Source: Methanococcoides methylutens (GTDB lineage Archaea > Halobacteriota > Methanosarcinia > Methanosarcinales > Methanosarcinaceae). Taken from it: 61,573 nucleotides of DNA. Shown here in pieces: positions 9,591-18,580 of the stretch; position 1 is the first letter of the stretch; each line of letters opens with the position of its first letter. The position numbers and the translations under genes are program-made. The notes beneath the pieces are model-generated. The model ran no database searches. It worked only from the letters and a program-made list of their open reading frames with translations, and was not told where the DNA came from. The stretch covers positions 1 to 61,573 of the forward strand of contig NZ_JRHO01000014.1 in the NCBI RefSeq assembly GCF_000765475.1. The letters run 5' to 3'.

Positions 9591-10340
9591 ATGCAAGAAC
9601 TCCTCACCCTCCTGCAAAAATCAAAATACTGCGTCATCCTCACTGGCGCAGGGATATCCACGCTTTCAGGCATACCGGACTTCCGGGGGAAGGACGGGAT
9701 CTATAACAAGTTCGATGCGGACCTGATCTTTTCAATAGACTACTTCAACGAGGATCCTTCGTATTTTTATACGCATTCCAGGGGACTGATATATGATCTT
9801 GAGAGGAAGGAGCCGAACATCGTCCATAAGGCCCTGGCAGAGCTTGAGAGGAGAGGGATCGTTAAGGCGGTGATCACGCAGAACATTGATATGTTGCACC
9901 AGAGGGCGGGTTCTGAGAACGTTATCGAGGTTCACGGGTCTCCGGCGAGGCATACGTGTCTTGCGTGCGGGAAGAAGTATTCCTTTGAGGAAGTTGTGGG
10001 GCTTCTTGAGAAGGAAGAGATTCCCATGTGCAATGAGTGCGGGGGGCTGATCAAGCCGGATGTTGTGTTCTATGGGGAGATGCTTGAGCATGATGTGATC
10101 GAAAAGGCCATTGAGGAGAGCTCTAAGGCAGACCTCATCATTGTGCTGGGATCAACACTGGTGGTCCAGCCGGCGGCTACGCTTCCGTTGTATACGCTGG
10201 ATAACGGCGGGGAGCTTGTTATTGTTAACAATATGGCGACTCCGCTGGATGATTATGCAACCGGGAAGTATGATGACCTTGTGGAAGTTTTCAGTTATCT
10301 GGATGAAGTAATGGGTCTTAACATTTCAGAACATATATAA
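9591..10340 (+). CDS. Sir2-family NAD-dependent protein deacylase
   Basis: A 249-residue sirtuin of usual prokaryotic length. Visible motifs are the NAD-binding GAGISTLSGIPDFRG (residues 20-34), TQNIDMLHQRAG, the catalytic His in EVHGS, a zinc site CLACGKKYSF plus MCNECGG, and IKPDVVFYGE. Later STLVVQPAA and IVNN complete the Rossmann fold. It removes acyl groups from lysines using NAD+; in archaea a known target class is the Alba chromatin protein. The gene stands alone with its own TATA box and appears leaderless. Confidence 0.93.
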   Translation: MQELLTLLQKSKYCVILTGAGISTLSGIPDFRGKDGIYNKFDADLIFSIDYFNEDPSYFYTHSRGLIYDLERKEPNIVHKALAELERRGIVKAVITQNIDMLHQRAGSENVIEVHGSPARHTCLACGKKYSFEEVVGLLEKEEIPMCNECGGLIKPDVVFYGEMLEHDVIEKAIEESSKADLIIVLGSTLVVQPAATLPLYTLDNGGELVIVNNMATPLDDYATGKYDDLVEVFSYLDEVMGLNISEHI

Positions 10341-10384
10341 ATGAATACAGCTTAAAGAGCTGATACATATATAATTTAAAAACG

Positions 10385-11803
10385 ATGAATATGAAACTGA
10401 TACCGGATCACATAGCAGAGGCTGAACCACAGGCACACGGGCAGTTGATACTGTCCTTTGCCTTCATGTTCCTGTTCCTGCTGTTCCCCTTCGTCAGCTG
10501 GGAGGTCCTTATCGGCCTCTTCTTCTCCTTATTTGTAGCCATCAGGTATCTTGAGGACAGACCAGACGCATTGGGAATGTTCGAACCGATGTTGAAGATA
10601 CGATCGCCTCAGTATCTGGTAGTTTCGATCTTCATCCTGCTTCTGGTAAGCTTTGTGCTCAACCTGTTCTCTGCCACATATCCGCTCTTTGTGATAGGGC
10701 AGACGATCACCATATCGACCATGGGTCTGGGAGTTGCAACCATCGTTCGTTGCCACATGAAATCAAAGTATATTTACCTTACAAAGAATGAATACCCTTC
10801 AAAGAAATACAAAGATGAAACCAACGTCCTGAATCTCATACCTTCAAGCATCTCAATGCTTATCACCGGAATTATCTTCGCATTCATCGCCGGTGCCTGG
10901 ATAGTCTACTGGCAGGATTCCGGCATATCCTATAATCTGGTGTTCTTTGTAGCAGTAATAGGCTCAATAACGGCTGCACTTTTCGAATCCATACCATCCA
11001 GGATAAATGAGAATATTTCCATCCCGCTTGGTGCAGGAATGGCAATGTGGCTTTTCGTCTCCTTTGGCTATTCCATACCACCCCAGCAGATATTATTCGC
11101 CCTTCTGTTCTCATTGTTCTTAGGATACCTTGCGTATTATGCAAAGATAGCAGACATATCCGCATCCCTGAGTGCCACCCTTATCGGTGTCCTCATCATA
11201 GCGTTCAGCAATATCTACTGGTTCGTCCTGCTGCTGACATTCTTCATACTTGGAGGCATGTTCACCAAGTACAAGTACAAACTGAAAGAATCCATGGGCA
11301 TTGCAGAATCAAAGGGCGGTGTGCGAACCTACGAGAATGTTTTCAGCAACAGTACAGCAGCCCTCATACTGGCCATCGCATACGGGATCTACCCGCAATA
11401 TGGCGAACTGATCATCTTCGCATACCTTGGTACAGTAGCAACCGCTGCAGGTGACACCCTTGCCAGCGAGATCGGTACGACCTCCAACCAGAAGCCAAGG
11501 ATGATAACCACCCTCAAGACTGTCAGGACCGGCATCGATGGCGGAGTTACCCTGCTTGGAGAACTTTCATCCATAGGCGGATCTGCAGTCATCGCTATCC
11601 TTGCAGTGGCTTTCGGCATGGTGGACAATATCACCGCAGCCCTTTTCATAACCATCACAGGTGGTTTCCTGGGTACGAATGTTGACAGCCTTCTGGGTGC
11701 TACCCTCCAGAGTAGAGGAGTGTTATCTAACAGTGGTGTCAATTTTGTAGCTACCTTCATAGGTGCAATTATCTCTGCAGGCCTCTATCTACTGCTTTTC
11801 TAA
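10385..11803 (+). CDS. DUF92 family membrane protein (TIGR00297)
   Basis: A 472-residue polytopic membrane protein with about twelve hydrophobic segments. The C-terminal half has the DUF92 signatures: GGMFTKYKYKLKESMGIAE, YENVFSNSTAALILA, TAAGDTLASEIGT and GTNVDSLLGATLQ. Plant members of this superfamily are phytyl/farnesyl phosphate kinases, so a role in isoprenoid phosphate metabolism is plausible. That is inference and no archaeal activity is assumed. The N-terminal half (residues 1-230) is an additional membrane region. It follows sir2 by 44 bases, with CATATATAA at 10366-10374, so it probably has its own promoter. Confidence 0.8.
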   Translation: MNMKLIPDHIAEAEPQAHGQLILSFAFMFLFLLFPFVSWEVLIGLFFSLFVAIRYLEDRPDALGMFEPMLKIRSPQYLVVSIFILLLVSFVLNLFSATYPLFVIGQTITISTMGLGVATIVRCHMKSKYIYLTKNEYPSKKYKDETNVLNLIPSSISMLITGIIFAFIAGAWIVYWQDSGISYNLVFFVAVIGSITAALFESIPSRINENISIPLGAGMAMWLFVSFGYSIPPQQILFALLFSLFLGYLAYYAKIADISASLSATLIGVLIIAFSNIYWFVLLLTFFILGGMFTKYKYKLKESMGIAESKGGVRTYENVFSNSTAALILAIAYGIYPQYGELIIFAYLGTVATAAGDTLASEIGTTSNQKPRMITTLKTVRTGIDGGVTLLGELSSIGGSAVIAILAVAFGMVDNITAALFITITGGFLGTNVDSLLGATLQSRGVLSNSGVNFVATFIGAIISAGLYLLLF

Positions 11804-11842
11804 CCGTTGCAGATAGTACCCCATAACTTAAACTTCAGCAAA

Positions 11843-11850
11843 ACTATATC
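11843..11850 (+). promoter_or_regulatory. TATA-like box for the JAMM gene
   Basis: ACTATATC is centred about 27 bases before the ATG at 11874, with no ribosome binding site between. This suggests a leaderless mRNA. Only one block supports it. Confidence 0.4.
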
Positions 11851-11873
11851 ATCTTCGAAAACAATTTCTTATT

Positions 11874-12269
11874 ATGAAAGTAAATGGCATTGCACGTGAA
11901 ACGCTGGAGTTCATCCTGGGTGTCAGCAAGGCATCGGCCCCGAACGAGTTTGCCGGGCTTTTGCAGGTGGAGAAAGAAGTGATCGCAGAGGTCCTCATAC
12001 TTCCGGGAACCGAGTCCAGTGATCAGAATGCTGTTATCAAGCTGTTCATGATGCCAAACGTATCATCCGTGGGATCGGTACATAGCCATCCCGGGCCTAA
12101 CATAACTCCTTCAAAGGCCGACCTCCGGCTCTTCGGGAAGACAGGAAGCTATCACATCATTGTAGGAGAGCCTTATGATGAGAACAGCTGGCAATGTTAC
12201 AATGCTGATGGCGAGCCTATTGATCTACCTGTACTGGATGTTGAACTGGATGAACCGGAATTCATCTGA
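11874..12269 (+). CDS. JAMM/MPN-family metalloprotease-like protein
   Basis: A 131-residue single-domain protein. Glu in NEFAGLL and the motif HSHPGPNITPSKADLRLF (residues about 77-94) form the JAMM zinc site (E ... HxHPG...SxxD). Archaeal relatives remove ubiquitin-like SAMP modifiers from proteins or act in sulfur transfer. Which applies here cannot be told from sequence. All metal ligands are present, so it should be active. No SAMP gene is adjacent. Confidence 0.82.
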   Translation: MKVNGIARETLEFILGVSKASAPNEFAGLLQVEKEVIAEVLILPGTESSDQNAVIKLFMMPNVSSVGSVHSHPGPNITPSKADLRLFGKTGSYHIIVGEPYDENSWQCYNADGEPIDLPVLDVELDEPEFI

Positions 12270-12322
12270 TGCTGTGGTATCTACAACATATTAATTTCTA
12301 TTTTAGTTATTGCAGTCTGAAA

Positions 12323-12523
12323 TTACTCATCCTGCATCTTCTTGTGGACGAGGCCACCGAGCCAGAAGCCCACCATTCCAATTGCAAAGGCTGCCGGTAT
12401 GAGAATAAGCATCTTAAAGCCGAGTGGTTCCATAAGAGGGAAGCCCACTGCTACGAAAGCAAGAATGAAAAAGATGTAGCCTGCATACTGTGCCTGTCTT
12501 CTGGAGATATTGCTCTTTGACAT
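12323..12523 (-). CDS. Small membrane protein (66 aa)
   Basis: Two predicted membrane helices (YIFFILAFVAVGFPLM and ILIPAAFAIGMVGFWLGG) flanked by basic ends (MSKSNISRRQAQ, VHKKMQDE). The start is placed at ATG 12523, since the conserved-looking product begins MSKSN and a GTGACC box lies just upstream; an upstream in-frame ATG gives an unlikely Tyr/Cys-rich extension. It is convergent with the JAMM gene. Function unknown. Confidence 0.65.
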   Translation of the reverse strand: MSKSNISRRQAQYAGYIFFILAFVAVGFPLMEPLGFKMLILIPAAFAIGMVGFWLGGLVHKKMQDE

Positions 12524-12635
12524 GATGGTCACTTTGTAATATCTGATAGTATTTAAAGGAAACAGATAACATTGATATGCATCCATCAAAAGTTATCACC
12601 ATATATGACTTATAATTCAAAAAAGTAAAGCGGAA

Positions 12636-14588
12636 TTATTCACTGATGATCTCGTCATCAACTGGTATCGTAAAAGTGAACTTGCTGCCTTTTCCAACTT
12701 CGCTTTCAACCCGGACATTCCCGCCATGCATTTCCACAAACTTCTTAACAAGAGCAAGACCAAGCCCTGTACCACCATATTCACTTGAAGTTGAGGAATC
12801 CACCTGAATGAAAGGATAGAACAATTTACCCCGGTCTTTTTGTGAGATGCCTACGCCAGTATCTTCTACAAAAATAGAAATTAACTTGTCAGACCTTTCC
12901 ACCCCTATTGTCACAGAACCACCCTGATCGGTGAACTTGATCGCATTGCTTACAAGATTATAGAGTATCTGCTTGAGCTTCAATGGATCTGCCACTATAG
13001 AAAAATCTTCCATGTTAATGCTGTATTTCAGTTCAATATTCTTCTTTTTTGCAAGAGGCATCATGGTCGACGTTATCCCATTGATGATAGCAAGAATGGC
13101 AAATTTTTCAGGGAAAAGCTCCATCTTACCAGCTTCGATCTTTGAAATATCAAGAAGATCATTGACTATTTCTAAAAGATGTTTGCCGTTTTTAATAACA
13201 TTTGACAGATATTTTTTTTGGATGTCACTTAAAGTACCAAAATTCTCATTGTACAGAACATCCGAGAACCCTATGATCGAATTGAGAGGAGTCCTCAGCT
13301 CATGATTCATATTTGCTATAAATTCGGTCTTGGCCCGATTGGCATTTTCAGCAGCGATCTTTGCAGCTATAAGCATATCTTCAGCATTTTTGCATTCAAG
13401 ACCTGCACCTATGATCTGAGAAACCATATTAAGAATATCGAGATCTTCTTTTGTCCACTCCCCGGCATTTAGGACATCATCAAGACCAAGGTAACCTATC
13501 AATTGATTATTCATATACAAAGGCAAAACTATCAGAGATCTTATATCCTACATTTCAAGGATCTCTTTCTCTGCAGACGCCTCTTCTGTCAAAGTTGAAA
13601 CATCTGTAATGTGGATCAACTCGTCTTTATGGAGTTTGTCCATCCACCAGGGAAACATACTTACCGGAAGATCCTGAAGGCTGTCCTTTTGTGGAGTAAC
13701 ACCCACAGGACAGTATTCATGAGTATTATTCATCCATTCCCCGTCATTACTGAATCTAAAAATGTAACTTCTGCTGCACCCACATAATTCACAGATCTTT
13801 TGAAGAGCTACATTAATAGTATCATCAATATTTTTAGGAGATACGAACATGGAAGAAATAGAAGATATAGTTCTTTGAATTTCGAGCTTTCGTTCGATAA
13901 GCAGGTTTGCTTTTTTGATCTCAGTAATATCCACAAAAGAAGCCATCATGCAAATCGGATCCCCTAGCTCATTAGATATAACGTTAGCTGATAAATTTAC
14001 TGAAAAATCAGTACCATCTTTTTTTCTGGCAAGTAATTCTCCAGTCCAGCTACCTTCAGAGAATAATTCGTTTTTTGCTTGTTTTGCTATGCTTTTATCC
14101 TACCACAATTCTACAGGAGTTCTTCCAAGAATCTCTTTTTCGTCATCATAACCCCACAATTCAAGAAAAGAAGGATTAACATAGGTAAGATTCCCTTCAG
14201 GATCAGCAAGAAAAATAGCATTGATCGATGAATCGATAGCCTTCTCTTTTACTAAAAGATCTTTTTCTGCGTCCTTAAGATTTGAAATATCTATAAAGCT
14301 CTCGATAAAATATAGATCGTCACCCTTCTCAAACTTCTTGACCGTTTTCAAAATTGGAATTGGTTCACCCTTATAATTTAAAACTACACATTCAGATCGG
14401 TCTAAAATTTGTCCAGGGTGAGCAACAGGACATTGACTGGCCTCAGCGGGGCAGATATATTTATGACACACGTTACCAATGATCTCTTCTTTTGGCAGTC
14501 CGATCATGTTTGCAGCTGTTTCGTTCGCATCAACTATAACATGATCTTTACTATCAATGATCACAACACCCGAGATAATTGAATCCAA
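12636..14588 (-). CDS. PAS-PAS-GAF histidine kinase with two in-frame UAG codons
   Basis: A ~650-codon kinase in one frame with TAG at 14100-14102 (codon 163) and 13548-13550 (codon 347). Order: PAS with a Cys-containing insert ([20 protein letters not shown]); a second PAS ([19 protein letters not shown] ... [18 protein letters not shown]) ending [13 protein letters not shown]; a GAF domain ([13 protein letters not shown] ... [19 protein letters not shown]); HisKA ([18 protein letters not shown]) and HATPase ([27 protein letters not shown]). In GAF domains the residue before IRS is very often Gln, so CAG-to-TAG is likely. The start is unclear: TTG at 14588, or an ATA at 14619-14621 which is correctly spaced behind GGGGGA, where the tandem paralogue has ATG. 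The standard code would split it into three fragments. Confidence 0.82.
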
Positions 14589-14621
14589 AATAATATCAAC
14601 TATTTTTTCTTCATTGTGTAT

Positions 14622-14984
14622 CGTTTATCCCCCTATTTTGTGAGTACATTATGATGATGACTCTATTGAATATACCATTAATTACTATAAACTTTGCCAT
14701 TAAATTTTATGATAAAATAGAAAAATAGTAATTTTATTACAGAACCTATGCTAGTCATATTAAGTATAGATCGATTTACAATTGAAATTTGTTGATCTAC
14801 TAAAAAATATATTGTCCGGATGAACTGAAGATCATCTTTTGACGATTAATCCATTTAATTCAGTGATCAAACATGTTATGCATCTGATTCCCGTCATTAC
14901 CTGACCCAAAAATAGAACTCCGGCTATATTATTTCATATATAGCAGACGATATCAAGAACTATATTATGAACTCATCAATACTT
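14622..14984. other. AT-rich spacer between kinase and its decayed paralogue
   Basis: About 360 bases upstream of the kinase. It is rich in A/T, with no coding frame of note and no clear inverted repeat. It should hold the kinase promoter. Confidence 0.35.
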
Positions 14985-15670
14985 TTTAATAGATGTGACC
15001 AGAAAAGAAAGCGAAACTATGCTCATTCCAGTTTCAAGCCTTTACTTGATGCCCAGGTTTGCCTCATCAATATTGGTGACACACAAAAAAGAAACCATCA
15101 GACAAACCGGATCTCCAACATCATCCTTAATTAGATGTGATGATAAATATATTGTAAATTTGCACTGTTTCGTTCAAGAACCTCATTTTTATCATCATAG
15201 CCCCATGATCAAGGAAGGAAGAGTTAACATAGGTCAGGCACCCTTCAAGATCTGCCATTGCAATAGCATTAATTGAAGAATCAATTACCTTTTTTTATTA
15301 AAATTTCCTCTTTTTCTTCTTTAAGGCTTGAAACGTCTATAAAGCTCTCGATCAGGTACATATGACCATCCTTCTCTACCTTCTTGACCCTTTTCAGAAT
15401 AGGAACTGATTCGCCCTTATAATTCAGAAGAATGCGTTCAGATTGATCTATAAGTTGACCCGGATGAGATACAGGGCAATGTCCGATCTCAGTAGGACAA
15501 ATATATTTGTGACATACTTTACCAATGAGATCTTCCTTTGGAATTCCGATCATCTTAGTAGCTGTCTCATTAATATCAACTATAACATGATCTTTGCCAT
15601 CAATAACAACTACAGCCGAGATAATAGAATCCAAAACAATGTCAATATAATCTTCTTTCTTACTTATCAT
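14985..15670 (-). pseudogene. Decayed tandem copy of the PAS histidine kinase
   Basis: From ATG 15670 (GGGGAG five bases upstream) the frame encodes about 125 residues closely matching the N-terminus of the kinase at 12.6-14.6 kb: [53 protein letters not shown]. It fails at a poly-A/T run near 15290. Beyond it, homology continues in shifted frames ([25 protein letters not shown], then DDVGDPVCLMVSF) to about 14990, after which nothing remains of GAF, HisKA or HATPase. It is therefore a truncated, frameshifted paralogue in the same orientation, the remains of a tandem duplication. A short PAS-only protein could still be made from the first part. Confidence 0.75.
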
Positions 15671-15871
15671 TCCCACTCCCCAGCAGTACTAGATGATTGT
15701 AATTATAACTATAATTATTATAAGATTAATTTTTTATTTATATTATAAAAATGTTTGTAAAAAATATAGCTGTTTCGGAAAATACGGTTTATATGCAGTT
15801 ACGTTTATGTCAGAATAGCTATATACTGAGAATATAGAATTCTTGAAATTAATTTGAGAGCCTGCCACTCA

Positions 15872-16015
15872 ATGCCATCACATAACCTCAGAGATCAATA
15901 TCGAAATAGATATGTACTTTCAGATATGCTTTATTTATGTTCTATAAAGGAAAGTGTTAAAATATCAATGGATATTAGAGCTACTGACAGGCATTGCAGA
16001 CAAATTTATTTGTAA
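15872..16015 (+). pseudogene. Possible remnant of a winged-helix regulator (47 codons)
   Basis: A short open frame (LRDQYRNRYVLSDMLYLC ... DIRATDRHCRQIYL). Its pattern loosely resembles the start of the winged-helix regulators common in Methanosarcinaceae (R-x-R-Y-x-I-x-x-D-I-L). There is no ribosome binding site and the frame stops early. It could be a relic or chance. The rest of the 15671-16061 spacer shows nothing else I can name. Confidence 0.25.
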
Positions 16016-16061
16016 GATAACTTTAGCTTAAGCTTAAACCTGGAGCAAGAAGGTGTAATAT

Positions 16062-16469
16062 ATGGGATTGGGAAACTTTATCAGCAACCTGTTTGGGAAA
16101 GAAAAGGCAACTGTAAGCAGCGAACCAATAGTAGAGGAGATCAGTACGAACCTTTACGAAATAAATACACGTGCATTCGATAATGAGGTCGTGAATTCAC
16201 ATTTACCTGTCATAGTGGATTGCTTTACAAAGACCTGCCCGCCATGCAGAAAAATGGCGCCGATCTTTGAAAAGGTAGCAGCAGAATATGACGGAAAGAT
16301 CAAGTTCGTAAAAATCAATCTCAAGAACTCACCTGGGATCGGAAAGCAGTTCAAGATCGTGGGCGTACCAACCTTTTTGTTCTTCAGGAGTGGGGAAATG
16401 GTGACAAACGTAGTTGGATTTGTCGAAGAAGAGAAGCTGAAAGAGAAGCTTGAAACTCTTTTGGAATGA
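16062..16469 (+). CDS. Thioredoxin family protein
   Basis: A 135-residue protein. An N-terminal extension (~30 residues, FISNLFGKEKATV) precedes a thioredoxin fold with active site CPPC at 59-62 (FTKTCPPCRKMAP) and the cis-Pro region VGVPTFLFFRSGE. The CPPC in place of CGPC should alter the redox potential. A third Cys (54) lies just before the active site. It is first in a run with the ferredoxin-thioredoxin reductase gene 33 bases downstream, so it is very likely its partner: ferredoxin electrons to the reductase to thioredoxin to target disulfides. No signal peptide; cytoplasmic. Confidence 0.9.
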   Translation: MGLGNFISNLFGKEKATVSSEPIVEEISTNLYEINTRAFDNEVVNSHLPVIVDCFTKTCPPCRKMAPIFEKVAAEYDGKIKFVKINLKNSPGIGKQFKIVGVPTFLFFRSGEMVTNVVGFVEEEKLKEKLETLLE

Positions 16470-16502
16470 TGTATTAAGAATCACTTATTCAGAGTGAGAA
16501 TT

Positions 16503-16802
16503 ATGAGCGAAGGTAAAACTAAAAAAGAAGATGTCCATGCATGGACTACCAAATATGCCGATAAAGCCGGCTATATGCTTAACCCTGATGAAGAGATGAG
16601 GGACCTTGTCCTCGAAGGAATAGCAAAGAACAAGGACACTCACGGAAAGAACTACTGCCCCTGCAGGATAGTCACAGGCGATGAACTCGAAGACAAAAAG
16701 ATAATTTGTCCTTGCATATACCATAAGGATGAGATCGAGACCGATGGTTCCTGTCATTGTGATCTGTTCTTCAAAAAAGATGAAGATAATGATGAAGATT
16801 AA
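16503..16802 (+). CDS. Ferredoxin-thioredoxin reductase catalytic subunit-like protein
   Basis: A 99-residue protein with the six-cysteine pattern of the FTR catalytic chain: CPC at 52-54, CPC at 69-71 (IICPCIYH) and CHC at 84-86. In this family four Cys bind a 4Fe-4S cluster and two form the redox disulfide; the CIYH His is also conserved. Methanogens lack the variable chain, as seems to be the case here. The start is ATG 16503 rather than the GTG at 16494, which would overlap the AGTGAG ribosome site. It follows the thioredoxin gene directly and precedes the Fe-S protein/fwdB genes, placing redox control beside CO2-reduction subunits. Confidence 0.9.
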   Translation: MSEGKTKKEDVHAWTTKYADKAGYMLNPDEEMRDLVLEGIAKNKDTHGKNYCPCRIVTGDELEDKKIICPCIYHKDEIETDGSCHCDLFFKKDEDNDED

Positions 16803-16858
16803 GATCGAACACCTTTTTTGATCTTTTATTGATATGAGAATATTTATCAGGTGAACCT

Positions 16859-17317
16859 ATGACAAATGCATTGGAGATATATCAGCTTCTCCCAAAAACG
16901 AACTGTAAACAATGTGGGAAAGCCACCTGCATGGCTTTTGGAGCTGCCCTTCTTTCAAGAGAAGTTACCATAGATGACTGTCCACCCCTTAAAGAGGACA
17001 AGTTCAAGGAAAACTATGAGAAGCTCTCACAAATGATCACACCCTCAGGCGAAGCCTCTGAATCCGGGATGATCGTCCATACGGAAAAATGTATTGGATG
17101 CGGTAACTGTGTGGTCGCCTGCCCTGTAAACGTCGCAGAAGACCCTCATGGTGCAGGTTCAGGAAAAGCCCCTACCAGTGAAAATGTCATCCTGCGAGTT
17201 GAGGATGGTGTTGTACGTCTCTCCAATGTTAACCAGTGCCGCCGTTTTGGAAAGAACAAGATAATGTGCAACGGCTGCATAGTGACATGTCCGACAAAAG
17301 CAATAGAGTTCGTCTGA
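16859..17317 (+). CDS. Iron-sulfur protein, PF04060-type cluster plus ferredoxin domain
   Basis: A 152-residue protein. Residues 10-46 have the 4Fe-4S motif seen in CdhE/RnfB-type proteins (LPKTNCKQCGKATCMAFG ... DCPPL). Residues about 75-152 are ferredoxin-like: KCIGCGNCVVACPVN and, after an insert, QCRRFGKNKIMCNGCIVTCP, giving two further cluster sites, the second with unusual spacing. It sits 18 bases before fwdB, so it is probably the electron-entry subunit or partner for this formylmethanofuran dehydrogenase. FwdG/FwdF are the usual Fe-S subunits and this is not a standard form of either. Ribosome site GGTGA at 16850. Probably cytoplasmic. Confidence 0.75.
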   Translation: MTNALEIYQLLPKTNCKQCGKATCMAFGAALLSREVTIDDCPPLKEDKFKENYEKLSQMITPSGEASESGMIVHTEKCIGCGNCVVACPVNVAEDPHGAGSGKAPTSENVILRVEDGVVRLSNVNQCRRFGKNKIMCNGCIVTCPTKAIEFV

Positions 17318-17335
17318 AACTACGTGGTGAGATAA

Positions 17336-18580
17336 GTGGAACAGGAATATTACGTTTGTACAGGTTGTGCACTTCTTTGCGATGATATCGAAATAGAAAT
17401 AACTGATAAAAAACTCTCAAAAATTAACAATGCCTGCTTAAAGGGTGTAGCCCGCCTAAAAGAGTGCGCTGAGCCTGCAGAGTGCAAAGTTGATGGAAGC
17501 AATGTCAACATCGATGATGCGATAAAGGAAGCAGCAAGTATACTTAAAAATGCCAGCAATCCCCTGATTTTCGGCATGGGAAACTCTACCACCAGTGCCC
17601 AGAAAAAAGCTATAGAGCTGGCAAAAACGACAAATGCATATATTGATGATACATCCTCATTCTGTCAGGGACCCGTTATTGAAGCGATCCTTGGAGACAG
17701 GATCAAAACATGCACACTGGATGAAGTGAAAGATTATTCTGACGTGATTGTCTATTGGGGTGCAGACCCTTCAAACTCACATCCACGTCATCTCTCAAAA
17801 TACACATACTTCCCTCGCGGAAAAGAAAGGCAGCGTGGCTGGGAAGAAGACAGGACCGCTATCTGTATCGATGTGAGAAAATCTGATACCGCCATCATAT
17901 GCGGGGACAAGTTCTACCAGATACCACCACAGGCAGATGAGGAACTGATCGATGCACTTGTCGCTGCATTGTCAGGAAAGGTCCCGAAGGTCTCCTTTGG
18001 AATGGGACCAAAGAAGATACTGGAACTTGCCAACATGTTAAAGAAAGCAAAGTTCGGTACCATATGTGTCGGTCTTGGACTGATATATTCCATTCCTGAT
18101 GTTGAACCTCTTGTCAGATTGATGAACAAGCTCAACGAGGTCTCTAATTTCCACCTGATACCAATGGTGGGACAGTACAACATGCGTGGATTTGATCATA
18201 ACCTGCATGAAGAAACGGGATACATCAATCGTGCAAGATTCCAGGAAAGTGATGTCGAGCATGGTCCGCAATGCTCAATTGTTGAACTATTGAGAACAAA
18301 GAGTGTGGACGCAGCCCTTATAATAGGATCTGATCCAATGTCAAGCCTGCCGGGAACTATTGCTAAAGAACTTCTTGACATCCCTGTGATAACCATCGAT
18401 CCCTGTGTGACAATGACGTCCAGAAAAGCGAAGGTAGCAATAGCTTCTGTTACCAGTGGTTCTGAATGTGGTGGCACTGCCATAAGAATGGACGGTGTTG
18501 AGGTCGAGTTCAAGCCGATGATACCCACTGACGATCTGAGCGATGAAGAGATACTTAGCCGCATCATGGAGGCATTATAA
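17336..18580 (+). CDS. fwdB: Formylmethanofuran dehydrogenase subunit B
   Basis: A 414-residue molybdopterin-type catalytic subunit. The N-terminus YVCTGCALLCDDIEI plus Cys34 bind the 4Fe-4S cluster. Cys110 in DDTSSFCQGP is the expected metal (W/Mo) ligand, here Cys rather than Sec. WGADPSNSHPRH is the family's cofactor motif, and GSDPMSSLPG and DPCVTMTSRKA follow. The enzyme reduces CO2 to formate for formyl-methanofuran in the first step of methanogenesis, or the reverse during methylotrophic growth. The start is GTG at 17336 behind GGTGA. The stop TAA overlaps the ATG of fwdD (TAATG). Subunits A and C are not in the window. Mo versus W form cannot be told from this. Confidence 0.9.
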   Translation: MEQEYYVCTGCALLCDDIEIEITDKKLSKINNACLKGVARLKECAEPAECKVDGSNVNIDDAIKEAASILKNASNPLIFGMGNSTTSAQKKAIELAKTTNAYIDDTSSFCQGPVIEAILGDRIKTCTLDEVKDYSDVIVYWGADPSNSHPRHLSKYTYFPRGKERQRGWEEDRTAICIDVRKSDTAIICGDKFYQIPPQADEELIDALVAALSGKVPKVSFGMGPKKILELANMLKKAKFGTICVGLGLIYSIPDVEPLVRLMNKLNEVSNFHLIPMVGQYNMRGFDHNLHEETGYINRARFQESDVEHGPQCSIVELLRTKSVDAALIIGSDPMSSLPGTIAKELLDIPVITIDPCVTMTSRKAKVAIASVTSGSECGGTAIRMDGVEVEFKPMIPTDDLSDEEILSRIMEAL

